Origin: Sorghum bicolor
Lineage: Eukaryota; Streptophyta; Magnoliopsida; Poales; Poaceae
Assembly: GCF_000003195.3 (NCBI RefSeq)
Contig: NC_012870.2
Span: forward strand, 32,702,562 to 32,766,561
Length of the DNA stretch: 64,000 nucleotides
Reading direction: 5' to 3'
The position numbers and the translations under genes are program-made. The notes beneath the pieces are model-generated. The model was not told the DNA's origin. It saw only the letters and a program-made list of their open reading frames with translations, and ran no database searches. Of this stretch, positions 47,101 through 58,602 are shown in pieces. The stretch's first letter is position 1; each line of letters opens with the position of its first letter.

Positions 47101-48944
47101 TGGTCAGGGATGTGCGGCAGCTCAGTGCGCTGCTTCGAGAAGCGTCGAGCATACTCCCGAAGAGTTTCTCCTGACTTCTGCTTGCACTTGCTGAGGTCCC
47201 ACGAGTTCCCTGGCCGTATGTAGGTCCCTTTGAAGTTACCCTCGAAGACTCTGACCAGATCAACCCAGTTGTGGATCTGATTGGCAGGGAGTTCCTCGAG
47301 CCATCGACGGGCGGTGTCGGAGAGGAAAAGGGGTAGCTATCTGATGATGGCTCGATCATCACCTCGAGCGCCACCTAGCTGACAAGCCAGCCTGAAGTCG
47401 GCCAGCCACAACTCTGGTTTGGTCTCTCCATTGTACTTCGCGATGCTGGTCGGGGGTCGAAATGGATTGGGCAGGGGCGTGCTGCGGATCGCCCTGCTGA
47501 ACACCCATGGGCCTGGTGGCTCGGGGGCCACCCGGTCCTCGTCGCTGTCGTATCTCCCACCGCGATGCGCGCTATAACCGCGCTCTTCCGCGTCTCCGTG
47601 CCGGCGGCGTCGATTTTCTTTGATGTCGTGCCGCGCGTCGTGTCGACGTTGATTGTCGACGGGGGGGATGAGAGCGGTCTTTCTACCTCGAGGGGGAGGT
47701 TGTTGATGGACTGACACCTCCTCTTCGTTTAGAGGCTGTTCGTCGCGCTTCTCTGTGGCAGCTCCTCGTCGTCGAGACGCCGAACTTTCGGCTTGTTGAA
47801 CCGCCGCCACCTGGAGCAATGTCTGTACCTCATCTCGAATGCGTCGGGCCTGGGAATTCGACAGCTCTGGCATGTTACGTAGCAGCATCGTCGCTGCCAC
47901 TACATTCTGGCCTGCTCGAGGGAAATGGCTGACAGGTTGCTCTGGCTCTGCGTCGCCGACGATCTGTCGATGTACCTCTCGAGCGCGTCTGCGGACACTT
48001 CCGCCCGGCGGGTAGGGCAGGTCTTGCTCGAGGATTTGCTCGAGCAGGACGAGGCGCTCGCGGTCTTCGTCGAGCTTCATCTTGAGCTCCCGCAGCTGCG
48101 CGAGCTGCGCGGTTCTGTCTTCCTGAGGAGGGGGGTCGACCTGTCCGTCGTTCCCAGGCGTCCTGGGGTCTTCTCGCGCCGCGGGGGCTCGACCACCCGC
48201 AGCAGCATCCCGTGTCTCGTCAGTAGTTTCTACCGCCCCGTCGATGTGATAGCATTCCCTCGTAGGGTCATAGCTATCTGTCTCGGAGTCGGAGTCCGGT
48301 TCGGCGGCGTAGAAACACCCACGTCCTTCCTCCAGCAATCGTTGCCTGAGGGAGGTGATCGAGTATCGTCCGGGGCCTAGACGACGGAGGCCTTGTACTC
48401 GGGAAAGGTCCGGCAGCTCGGACGCCGGCCGCCGCGCTTCAGAGCTACGTGGGAGGACCATTGGTCTTTCTACGTACGTCTGGGCGTTTGGGCATATCGC
48501 CCTGGCGAGCGACGCCGCGGCGTTGTCCAATCCGAACGGCAGTGCCGCTCTTGGAGAGAACAACCCGTGTGGAAGTAGCCTAGCAGCGGTGGGGGAGAGC
48601 GCGCGAGACGCGTCACCTCCCGTCGTCGCGCGGTGCTGAGTCGTCGCGCTTGTTGCTCTGTCACACGGTGCTGCCGACTTGTGGCCTACGTCCTGCCTCG
48701 CATGAGTTGTTGGTCGTGCTGAAGCAGAGGGACCGCGGTGGCGCTGTCCGCGCCTCTTCTTAGGCGGGGAGGCGTGGTGGTGAGGGCGTCTCGGGGCCTT
48801 CAACCGTGCTGGCGTAACGCGGGCTCCTCCTGGTCCTTTGACTGAGAGCAAGATCATGTCGTAGCCGGAGCCCGTAGACATGAACTCGAGACTCCCAAAC
48901 CAAATCACCGTGGAGCGCGGAAACGGCGAGGCAAGAGTAGCCAT
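44188..48944 (-). pseudogene. Element D gag-protease-RT-RNase H, two in-frame TAG stops, 3' end deleted
   Basis: Minus-strand frame from the ATG at 48942-48944. Gag N-terminus runs to a TAG at 47337-47339. The same frame continues with the capsid core, a CCHC-like knuckle (about 46707-46753) and a protease with LMDGGSS (about 46335-46358). It reaches a second TAG at 45792-45794, then RT with MPFGLRNA and YVDD (about 45190-45213), the connection, and the start of the second RNase H with YFDGS. At about 44190 it joins antisense-gene sequence of element E, losing the rest of RNase H and integrase. Both stops lie in one continuous frame, so they are substitutions, not frameshifts. The order and the second RNase H place it in the Tat lineage. 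Confidence 0.8.
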
Positions 48945-48980
48945 CCGGAAAGGAGTGGGAAATCGATGAAAAACACGCAG

Positions 48981-49001
48981 GACCCCTACCTGGCGCGCCA
49001 A
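48981..49001 (-). other. Element D primer-binding region
   Basis: On the minus strand it reads GTTGGCGCGCCAGGTAGGGG directly after the LTR end. The same motif, with one change, follows the LTR of E, and a close relative follows that of G. I do not assign the tRNA. Confidence 0.7.
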
Positions 49002-49002
49002 C

Positions 49003-50034
49003 TGTCGGTGTTTTCCCCCGGGGGGTCACACCAACGAGTAAATTTGTATGCGTGCTCCCTTTCCCGGATGGTGATGCAAGCAGACACAGTGATTTATCCT
49101 GGTTCGGGCAAGAGAAGGCCCTACGTCCAGCGTGGGGGAGAGAGTTTGTATGATCTCGCACCTAAGTGCTTGTATAGGGGTGAATACAAGCGTGGTATGA
49201 AGTGTGGAGCTCTACTACGTATGAGCGTGGTCTTGTGTCGTGATCCCTCTTGTTCTATTCCTGAGTCCCTCCTTTTATAGTTCCAAGGAGGGACCTAGGG
49301 TACATGTATAGGTGTAAGAATAGGAGTCGATAGCAGCATGGGGCGCTGACCTACTCGAGGCTTCCGTACCGGCATGACCTCGAGCCGTCCTGTCTTAATA
49401 GCCTGGTGATGATCACGCGTGCCCCTGCATTCTACTCTGCGCGCCGTCTTGGATTGGTTCGACGGATGCACGCTTGTACGATCCAGCGGAGTGGTTGGGA
49501 TGTAGTCAGTCGACGCCCAACCCGTCCCCTGGAAGGATTTCTGTCTGGTCGAGGGTCAGATGCCGTACATTGTGCTGATATCCGGAGCGCTGACTTTAGA
49601 CGTCTCGAGGGGGTCCCGATTAGACGTCCCATCCTTATTTCCCGCGCCCTATCATGCCCTGGGTCGTTCGGCGGGAAGGCTGCAAAAAGATTGATTGGAC
49701 GGAAGCCTGTTCCCTATCACGCCTCTCGTGACCTGTGTGTTAGGTGGGGAAGCATCAGGCGCATTTAATGCTCCGGCCCGCATGCGCGCGTCAGGTGGCA
49801 GACGGCGACCTTGCGCTTGACGCCCCCCGGTTCGCGTGAGCCTGTTCCGTATTCGACGGTAACCGGCGCTCGACGCCTGATCGATTCGCTCGACGCTATT
49901 TCCGTCTTCGAGGTTGCGGCCATCGATGGTCGTGCGTGTGTGCGGACGGAGCGTCGAATCGAGGCGCTAGTTTTACGTACGGATGGTTTTGTTATTCGTG
50001 TTGGTGAGGGTACCCCTTGTTGATACCCTCGACA
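49003..50034 (-). repeat. Element D 5' LTR (1032 bp)
   Basis: It is the same length as 31390-32421 and aligns without visible gaps. It ends CTCGACA before the CCCGT duplication. Confidence 0.92.
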
Positions 50035-52956
50035 CCCGTTGAGCTAGACAAAAATGAACAACTCTCACCTCCTTCGATAGAATTAAAACCTCTTCCTTCT
50101 GGCCTTAGATATGTCTTTTTGCACAACAACCCAAAAACTCCAGTAATTATCAGTGACAAGATTTCCGATTATGAAACACAACAACTTGTCACTGTTCTTG
50201 AAAGGCATAGATCAGCTTTTGGCTACTCTCTCGAGGATCTCACGGGCATTAGTCCCATTCTCTGCACTCATCGTATCCCTATTGATCCCAATTCTACACC
50301 TTCAAGGGAACCACAACGGAGACTTAACAATGCTATGCGAGAGGTTGTTAAGAAAGAGGTCCTCAAACTCTATCGTGCTGGGATTATTTATCCTGTGCCA
50401 CATAGTGAGTGGGTTAGCCCTGTCCAAGTAGTGCCAAAGAAAGGAGGAATGACGGTCGTTAGGAATGAGAAGAATGAACTCATCCCTCAACGAATTGTCA
50501 CTGGGTGGCGTATGTGTATTGACTATCGAAAACTCAATAAGGCTACAAAGAAAGATCATTTTCCGTTACCCTTCATTGATGAAATGTTGGAACGGCTTGC
50601 AAACCACTCTTTCTTTTGCTTCCTTGATGGTTATTCTGGATATCACCAAATCCCAATCCACCCAGATGACCAAGAAAAGACTACCTTTACATGCCCGTAT
50701 GGAACTTATGCATACCGACGAATGTCGTTCGGATTGTGCAATGCTCCAGCTTCTTTCCAACGGTGCATGATGTCTATTTTCTCGGACATGATTGAGAAGA
50801 TCATGGAGGTTTTCATGGATGATTTTACCGTCTATGGCAAAACCTTTGATCATTGTTTGGAGAATTTAGATAGAGTCTTACAACGATGTGAAGAAAAGCA
50901 CTTAATCCTGAACTGGGAGAAATGCCATTTTATGGTTCAGGAAGGAATAGTGCTAGGACATAAAGTGTCCGAACGTGGTATAGAGGTGGACAAAGCAAAG
51001 ATTAAAGTTATTGAAAAACTTCCACCTCCCACGAATGTGAAAGGAATCCGTAGCTTTTTGGGACATGCAGGGTTCTATAGATGCTTTATCAAGAACTTCT
51101 CTCAAATTGCTAGACCCCTAACTAATCTCCTAGCTAAGGATGCACCTTTCATCTTTAGTGATGAGTGCCATGAATCTTTTCAAACTCTTAAGAAAGCACT
51201 CATCTCAGCCCCGATTATCCAACCACCTGATTGGAATCTTCCTTTTGAGATCATGTGTGATGCTAGCGATTTTGCGGTTGGTGCCGTTTTAGGACAAACC
51301 AAGGATAGAAAGCATTATGCCATATCCTACGCTAGCAAAACCTTGTCTGGACCACAGCTCAATTACACTACAACTGAAAAAGAGCTTTTGGCTGTTGTCT
51401 TTGCTATAGACAAGTTTAGATCTTACTTAGTGGGGGCAAAGATAATCATCTATTCAGATCATGCTGCTCTCAAGTACCTCCTCACTAAGAAAGATGCTAA
51501 GCCTCGTCTAATTCGATGGATTCTTCTACTCCAAGACTTTGACATAGAAATCCGAGATAGGAAGGGAGTTGAGAATTCTGTAGCCGACCACTTGTCTAGG
51601 CTTCAATATAAGGAAACACATGATGAGCTTCCCATAAATGACTACCTAAGGGATGACACCCTACTTAAGATAACACATGCATATCCATGGTATGCAGACA
51701 TCGTAAACTTTATAGTAAAAGGCTATGTCCCACCTGGTGCAAACAAAAGGAAGTTGCTTCACGATAGTCGTTTCCACCTGTGGGATGACCCATATCTTTT
51801 CCGAGTCTGCGCCGATGGACTCTTGAGAAGGTGTGTTCCTATGGCTGAGGCTACTCAAATTATGGAAAGATGCCATGCCTCGCCATATGGAGGACACTAT
51901 GGAGCATTCCGGACACATGCTAAAATTTGGCAAAGTGGTTTTTTCTGGCCAACGATGTATGAAGATACAAAGGACTTTGTCAGGAGATGCCACCGATGTC
52001 AAAAACATGGGAATATCAACTCACGAAATGAAATGCCTCTCACAAATAATCTTCAAGTAGAACTTTTCGATGTATGGGGCATTGATTCCATGGGACCATT
52101 CCCTATGTCTGTGAATTGTGAGTATATCTTAGTAGCTGTGGATTACGTGTCCAAATGGGTAGAAGCCCTACCTTGTCGATCAGCTGATTCAAAACATGCC
52201 AAGAGAATGTTCCATGAAGTAATCTTTCCTCGCTTTGGTATACCTCGGATAGTTATAAGCGATGGAGGTTCCCACTTCATCGACAAAATCTTCCGGAAAT
52301 ACCTAGCCGATCATGGAGTTCGACACAACATCGCAACACCATACCATCCTCAGACTAGCGGTCAAGCCGAAACATCTAACAAACAAATCAAAAATATTTT
52401 ACAAAAGACCGTAGATGAGATGGGTAAGGGGTGGAAGGACAAACTTCCTGATGCACTTTGGGCATATAGAACTGCATTCAAAACACCCATAGGCATGTCA
52501 CCTTATCAACTTGTATATGGAAAAACTTGTCACTTGCCTGTGGAAGTAGAGTTTAAGGCTCATTGGGCACTCAAGAAATGGAACATGGATCTCCATCTCG
52601 CTAGCGAGAATCGTCTGATGCAACTATCTGAGCTAGAAGAATGGAGAGAGAAAGCCTACCACAATTCAAGGATCTATAAAGAGAGAACAAAACGATAGCA
52701 TGATAAGAGAATCAAGCACAAAGAGTTTAAGCCTGGAGATAAGGTTCTACTATTCAATTCAAGAGTTAAGCTACGAAGTAAGTGGGATGGACCATATAAG
52801 GTTATTGACACTTCAACTCATGGAGCCATTACCATCCAAGATGACATAGGTAACACTTTTAAGGTAAATGGTCAACGCTTGAAAATCTATCTTGAGCCAC
52901 AAAACAACCTTGTAAAGGAACTTGATGTGATTGAGTTCATAGAATTCTCATATTAA
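50035..52956 (+). pseudogene. Element C pol (RT, RNase H, integrase), one in-frame TAG near the end
   Basis: This continues the C frame after element D. RT spans about 50400-50930, with [10 protein letters not shown], a [13 protein letters not shown] motif and FMDD (about 50813-50824) in place of YxDD. RNase H follows (about 51240-51480), with EIMCDASD and TTEKELLAV. The integrase zinc region lies at about 51865-52010 ([13 protein letters not shown]), and the DDE core has [15 protein letters not shown] and a glutamate in [12 protein letters not shown] at 52696-52698 cuts the frame 86 codons before the natural TAA at 52954-52956. This would remove the C-terminal, DNA-binding end of integrase. 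Everything upstream is open, so the copy looks recent. FMDD and tRNA-Asp priming fit the Athila lineage. Confidence 0.85.
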
Positions 52957-54209
52957 GCTCTAGACAATTACCTAACCCTTAACTTGCTCCACAAGTTTTG
53001 TTGTCTATTTGGGTTGTGCAGGATTTTGAGGCTTAAGAAGAGTGAGACCAACCATGCAGGCCACAAGAGTGAACGACTATGTCAACATCCAGCTTGGGGG
53101 AGGCACCCCCACGTGTATCTAGATAAGTATTACTTTTCTTTCTTGGTTTTATTTACTAGTATTCAGAAATAAAAAAAATGCATAACCATGAAACTAAACA
53201 AAGTTTTTCTTTTGAGTAATATACAATAGTTTTGTGTAATTCTAAGTTTTAAATAAAAATAAAAAAAGTTTGATTCAAGTCTAGGTAATTGACAAACATG
53301 ATATGAGAAGGTCTGAGCTACTATTTAACTTGTTCTAAGTTTTGCTAGAGTTCTGGAGATTTTATCTTTTGAAAATCTAAAAATTCATAAAAAAAATAAA
53401 TATATGAGATCATAATACCCAGAGTCTTATAAGAAATAAATATTAAAACTGTGGGTACTTTCTTTGTTCAAGCCATTGTTAATTCTTGTAGTTTTGGTTG
53501 AGAGAATTATCATGCTCCAAAGATCAAGATCTTTTTGTTTAAAAATATAAAAGATTCACTCTTCCGAAGTATTATTGCGTTAGAGGCATGGGACTATGCA
53601 AAAATTTGATTCGAAAAAAAAAGAGTGAGACGAGAGGTAAAAATGGACAAGTGTCCGAAGTAGAATTAGGGGTACAAAGATACCCACCTGAGTGGAAAAA
53701 AATGGACATGTGTCCGACAGTAGAATTAGGGGTACTTGCTGCCCACTTAAAAAAAAGAGACTGAAAAAAAAGGAAAAAAAAGAAGAAAAAAAATGATAGC
53801 CCATGGTCCCTCTAATAAGCAATATGCCAGTAAGAGATGACAAACTTCTCAAAAAGGTCAAAGGTCTTGATCTAGGAGTATGACATTCCTCTCCCTTACT
53901 CCGAGCGTTGACATAGCAAAATGCAAAGTAAGTATGCTAAAACTTTTAAAGCTCTACTTATATATATCTTTCGAGAAGAAGGCAAATGCCTCGGTTTTAT
54001 TTTGCAGACTTATAAAAAAAAACTCCAGAGCAAAGGTAAGACAGAAGAACTTGAGTCATAGTGCTTGACTTGATTGTTCTGTTTTTCAATCACTTAAGAC
54101 CTTAGTGATAACTTAAAAACCCTGTAGTAAGAGGCATAAAAGTAACCCCTGTTTTCTTGCTAATTTTAGCTTTGCTCAGGGACGAGCAAAGGTTAAGCTT
54201 GGGGGAGCT
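52957..54209 (+). other. Element C 3' non-coding region
   Basis: There is no env-like frame of useful length. It contains a purine motif AGCTTGGGGGAG at 53091-53102, A/G-rich runs, and two copies of a unit with GGACAAGTGTCCGAAGTAG / GGACATGTGTCCGACAGTAG followed by AATTAGGGGTAC (about 53645-53735). The PPT at 54196-54207 abuts the LTR. Single copies of the same unit occur in elements A and B. Confidence 0.65.
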
Positions 54210-55539
54210 TGTTGACGGTCCTTAATGCTCACATTTAACCGTTAACTAATCATGGAAAAGGATCCAAATGCAACCAACACCTAGACTTAGGGTTTTATCT
54301 GACAGAATTCCACGAGTTTTGGTGTTTGTCTATTTTTGCAGGGGATTATCAGGAAATATGGAGGAAAGGCCCACACGTCGGGATTACATAGAGATATTAA
54401 CATGCCGCGCAATTTTCTATCATCTAGAAGACTCCAGAAGCCACGGGAACGAACGGGAGGCCGAGCGAGCCCGGAAGCAGGGCGCCCGCCCTACCCCCCT
54501 GGGCGCCCGCCCTCCTCTGCTGGCCAATCAGCACGAGTCTCGGGGATTATGCCCCACCGACTCTAAGGATCGAGGAAAATCACACGATGAAGGTCGGTTT
54601 GATCGGATGGTGGAGAATAACGTGGAAATTCCTTTGGAGCTACTCTTCCTAGATTTCTTGGGGGCTACTCTTCCTGGACTATATAAGCAGACCCCCACCA
54701 GCCCCTGGAGGCATACCTCTTCTACAGAATCAAAGCTAGGGTTTCAATTCTTCATCCAAGTAGAGAGGATCCCTCTAGTTCTTCTAGTTCTACCTCTAGT
54801 TCATCTAGATCTAGTTCTAGTTCATCTAGTTCTAGTTCTAGTTCCTCTAGTTCTAGTTCTAGTTAGTTCTAGTTGTAATCTAGAAAATAGGGAGAGAGAA
54901 GAGGAGAGCGGAGGAGGAGGAGCCGGATCTGTCGGATCTTCCTCAACATTGTACTTTTGCAGCAACTGGTTCGTTCTTCATCGTTCTCCAGGTTCTTCAA
55001 TTTATAATCCTGAGTTCTTTAATTACTTTTATTTACATTCAAGTTATTTATTGGATTCCCGCTTGCATCAAGTGCTCTAATCTTTGCAACATTAGAGTAG
55101 TAATTAATAGATTAGACGTGGTGTTTAGTCTTGCAATTACCTGGAATTGCACCCAATCCTGCGGATTGTTGTGCTAGCCTTAGGGTAGTGACAGCCCTAA
55201 CGGTCGACGTATTCCACCTCGTTCGGATCGGTGTTTGTAGGACCGTAGTCAGAGCTTCCTAGCCCCCTTCTCATCTCTTTCTGTGGTTAGTGTTTTGATG
55301 TCCCGAAATAGATAATCTTGAAGTAATTCTTGATTCTTAGATCAACTAGAGAACTCTCAGGAAACTTCCTCTCTTCCCACCAAAAATAATTATATAGTTA
55401 TCCTTGGGCGATCTTGGATCTTAATTAGTACACTCACGTTCCCTGTGGAAAATCGATACTCTGGAATACTCCCGGGTGAAAGCTACATCGGTATCCGTGT
55501 GCTTGCGGATTTTTCTGTTTGCGTTTAAAATACCCAACA
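54210..55539 (+). repeat. Element C 3' LTR (1330 bp)
   Basis: It is near-identical to 28385-29739 apart from one missing 25-bp unit. TATA-like CTATATAAGC lies near 54679. Confidence 0.92.
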
Positions 55540-55544
55540 GTATG

Positions 55545-56190
55545 TATCCCCTCAAAAGAGCAAAAGTAGAATTAGACGTTCACCATTATTATCACCATCA
55601 TCACCATACACCATTCATTCGCCACACATGCACATCTTGATTTGACTTATTGACTTGTTCTTCTAGATCCATGGTTTGATTATGCAATAAATGTCTTGTA
55701 AGTATGTATTAGCTGTCTCCCACCTAAGAGCTCCAGATATCAAAACCTTATTAGGGTAGGGTGAGAGAGAAGGCAATGCCACTATGCCTCATACCAAAAA
55801 TACCATATACTTTGAGAGAAGGCATACACCATTACTGCCTTGGTAAGGATCCAGAAATACCACAAAAGTGAGACTAGAGAGAGTCATACAAGGAATCTCT
55901 GAGTTTTATTTGAAAAATCTGCAAAAACTCCAGAGCTATAGTTAATCGAAGAACAAGAGACATGGCGCTTGACTAGACCGTTCTATCTTTTAACTGCTCA
56001 AGACACAAGTGACGGTTGCAAACCCCATGATGGAAGGTAAAATGAGTAAGTTTAAATCTTAACAGTTTACCCTAACCAAGAGATGAGATCTTGTTTGAAC
56101 GCATGTGTACCTTTAAGGCATGAAACCACTGCAGAAACTCTTGAGTTCATCTTTGCTCATGGACGAGCCAAGGTTAAGCTTGGGGGAGCT
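55545..56190 (+). other. Element B 3' internal region, right part
   Basis: It continues the B sequence interrupted at 28384 and is colinear with element A 11740-12387. PPT AAGCTTGGGGGAG lies just before 56191. No coding domain was found. Confidence 0.7.
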
Positions 56191-57542
56191 TGTTGACGGT
56201 CCTTAATGCTCACATTTAACCATCAACTAATCATGGAAAAGGACCTATATGCAACCAACATCCAGACTTAGGGTTTTATCTGACAGAATTCCACGAGTTT
56301 TGGTGTTTGTCTATTTCTGCAGGGGGTTATCTGGAAATACGGAAGAAAGGCCCACACGTCGGGTTTACATAAAGATATTAACGTGCCGCGCAATTTTCTA
56401 TCATCTAGAAGACTCCAGAAGCCACAGGAACGAACGGGAAGCCGAGAGGGCTCAGGGACAGGGCACCCGCCCTACTCCCTTGGGCGCTCGCCCACCTTCA
56501 GTGTCCAATTCGGACCCGTTTTGCGGATCACGCTCCACCGACCTAAAGGATCAAGGAAAACCGTGCGATTAATGTCGGTTTGATCCGACGGCCAAGATTC
56601 ATCTGAAAAGACTATATAAGCAACGCCCCTTGGCCCCTGCAGATCATACCTCTTCTACAGAATCAAAGTTAGGGTTTCAATTCTTCATCCAAGTAGAGAG
56701 GATACCTCTAGTTCATCTAGTTCTAGTTCATCTAGTTCTAGTTCCTCTAGTTCTAGTTCTAGTTCGTTCTAGTTGTAATCTAGAAAATAGGGAGAGAGAA
56801 GAGGAGAGCGGAGGAGGAGCCGGATCTGTCGGATCTTCCTCAACTTTATACTTTTGCTGCAACTGGTTCGTTCTTCATCGTTCTCCAAGTTCTTCAATTC
56901 ATAATTCCTGAGTTCTTTAATTACTTTTATTTACATTCAAGTTATTTATTGGATTCCCGCTTGAATCAAGTGCTCTAGTCTTTATAACGCTAGAGTAGTA
57001 ATTAATAGATTAGACGTGGTGTTTAGTCTTGCAATTACCTAGAATTGCACCCAATCCTGCGGATTGTTGTGGTAGCCCTAGGACAGTGACAGCCCTAACG
57101 GTCGACGTATTCCACCTTGTTTGGATCGGTGTTTGTAGGACCGTAGTCAAAGCTTCCTAGCCCCCTTCTCATCTCTTTCAGTGGTTAGTGTTCTGATGCC
57201 CTGAAATAGATAATCTTGAAGTAATTCTTGATTCTTAGATCAACTAGAGAACTCTCAGGAAACTTCCTCTCTTCCCACCAAACATAATTATATAGTTATC
57301 CTTGGGCGATCTTGAATCTTAATTAGTACACTCACGTTCCTTGTGGAAAATCGATACTCTGGAATACTCCCGGGTGAAAGCTACATCGGTATCCGTGCGC
57401 TTACGGATTTTTGATCTTGAATCTTAATTAGTACACTCACGTTCCCTATGGAAAATCGATACTCTAGAATACTCGTGGGTGAAAGCTACATCGGTATCCG
57501 TGCGCTTGCGGATTTTTCTGTTTGCGTTTAAAATACCCAACA
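56191..57542 (+). repeat. Element B 3' LTR (1352 bp)
   Basis: It begins TGTTGACGGTCCTTAATG, with TATA-like CTATATAAGC near 56612. It carries a 105-bp tandem duplication at its 3' end that the 5' LTR lacks. Confidence 0.9.
57308..57517. repeat. 105-bp tandem duplication in the B 3' LTR
   Basis: GATCTTGAATCTTAATTAGT starts at 57308 and again at 57413. The copies share GGTATCCGTGCGCTT near their ends and differ at several bases, so the duplication is not recent. Confidence 0.9.
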
Positions 57543-57547
57543 GGCTC

Positions 57548-57919
57548 GAAACAATCTCCAATCACGAGCTCAACACCACCGCTGCTCCAAGCCATCTAGG
57601 GCATCGGGAAAGACCCAAGAGTAACAAGAAATCTGTAGCAAACTCAAGAATCAAGTGCCACTAGATGCAACTCTCAAAGCAATGCACTTGAATCTCACTC
57701 AATCTCACTAAGATTAGCAATCAAGCAAGGAGATGAGTGGAGGGAGTGTTCTCTAGCTCAATGTATGCATCAAGTAATCAAATGTGCAAGAGAGAGCCCC
57801 CAAAGCTGGCCACCTCCTATTTATAAGCCCCCCAAAGAGATAGAATTGTTGGCTCTGTCACTGGGCAAAAATCGGGGGCACCGGACACTCAGCAGGGAGC
57901 CACCAGATGCTCGACCCCC
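57548..57919 (+). repeat. Dispersed grass repeat, right part
   Basis: It continues the repeat interrupted at 22915 and includes TCCTATTTATAAGCCCCC. It ends near CTCGACCCCC, where an LTR in the other orientation begins. Confidence 0.5.
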
Positions 57920-58602
57920 TGTTGACACTAGCTAACACCACTTAGATACTAGGTTGTCATCCCTAGCATGATGTCAGAGTGTACAACGGTATTTATAAAT
58001 GTAAAGGCTTTCTAGAAAATAATCTATTCTATCCGCAAGCGTACAGATAAAACACCTCATTGTAGCATTTCACCAGGATAAGTATTCCAGGTATCGTTAT
58101 TTATAATTTTGCTCAAGGGATGAAATTAAAGTAAAGGGGGCAAAATCTATCAAGGCATAGACTAGAGATAAACTTGCAAGAACATGATTACTAATGAGAA
58201 ACTCGTCACACAGTCACTTACTTTAGCAGGGGGTAAACCATAAAGATAATGATAATAAAGTATAAGTTCATGGGTAGATAACACAGCGATTAGAAAATAG
58301 ACTACTCCTCATATATGTAGGTGATGTCGGATTAGCTAGAGAATGGATTCTAAGTTATCTACTAACTACTAAGTCATAATCTACTCTAGTTATCTACAAG
58401 ATCATATATACCTTAAAAACTCTTCATTCATGTATAAGGAACATTGATAAAGTAAATCAGAGCATCGCATGACTTACTCCACAATACCGGTTCTGCCTGT
58501 CCTATCAACGGAGGGTGGACTATATAAGAATCAACGAAGCTGTCACTATCGCGAACTACCACACGACCCGGCCAATAGGATACATTTGCAGATAAATAAC
58601 AT
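57920..58602 (-). repeat. Part of an Athila-like LTR in minus orientation, interrupted by element F
   Basis: It begins TGTTGACACTAGCTAACACC. It contains TATCCGCAAGCGTACAGAT, the complement of the ATCCGTGCGCTTGCGGAT motif seen near the ends of the A, B and C LTRs. The other part lies beyond element F, outside the window. Confidence 0.55.

Larger units (their letters stand above)
31390..50034 (-). mobile_element. Element D: Tat-lineage Ty3/gypsy element, minus strand, with element E nested inside
   Basis: Two 1032-bp LTRs (31390-32421 as 3' and 49003-50034 as 5') are flanked by CCCGT (31385-31389 and 50035-50039). By eye they differ at about 18 positions. The PBS region TTGGCGCGCCAGGTAGGGG lies next to the 5' LTR (about 48981-49001). 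The PPT, ACTCGGGGGCTAC on the minus strand, lies next to the 3' LTR at 32422. Gag to RNase H is on the minus strand at about 44190-48944. The antisense gene is on the plus strand at 33355-37009. The rest of RNase H, the integrase and the antisense gene's C-terminus are missing; element E occupies that space. Confidence 0.88.
28385..55539 (+). mobile_element. Element C: Athila-lineage Ty3/gypsy element with gag-pol, interrupted by element D
   Basis: The 5' LTR is 28385-29739 (1355 bp) and the 3' LTR is 54210-55539 (1330 bp). They are flanked by GTATG (28380-28384 and 55540-55544). The 25-bp length difference equals one unit of a tandem repeat in U3. The PBS is at 29747-29764 and the PPT AGCTTGGGGGAG at 54196-54207. 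Coding runs from gag at 29858 to 31389, resumes after element D at 50035, and ends at 52956. It is the only Athila-type element here with RT and integrase, so its family is a candidate source of enzymes for A and B. Confidence 0.92.
22916..57542 (+). mobile_element. Element B: decayed Athila-type element, hosts element C
   Basis: The 5' LTR is 22916-24184 (1269 bp) and the 3' LTR is 56191-57542 (1352 bp). They are flanked by GGCTC (22911-22915 and 57543-57547). The PBS TGGCGCCGTTGCCGGGGA is at 24192-24209. The internal DNA is 24185-28384 plus 55545-56190, interrupted by element C. Its gag begins at an ATG near 24303 but meets a stop after eight codons. Only a zinc-knuckle remnant and a protease frame remain further on. 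Most of the internal sequence is related to element A. Confidence 0.9.
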
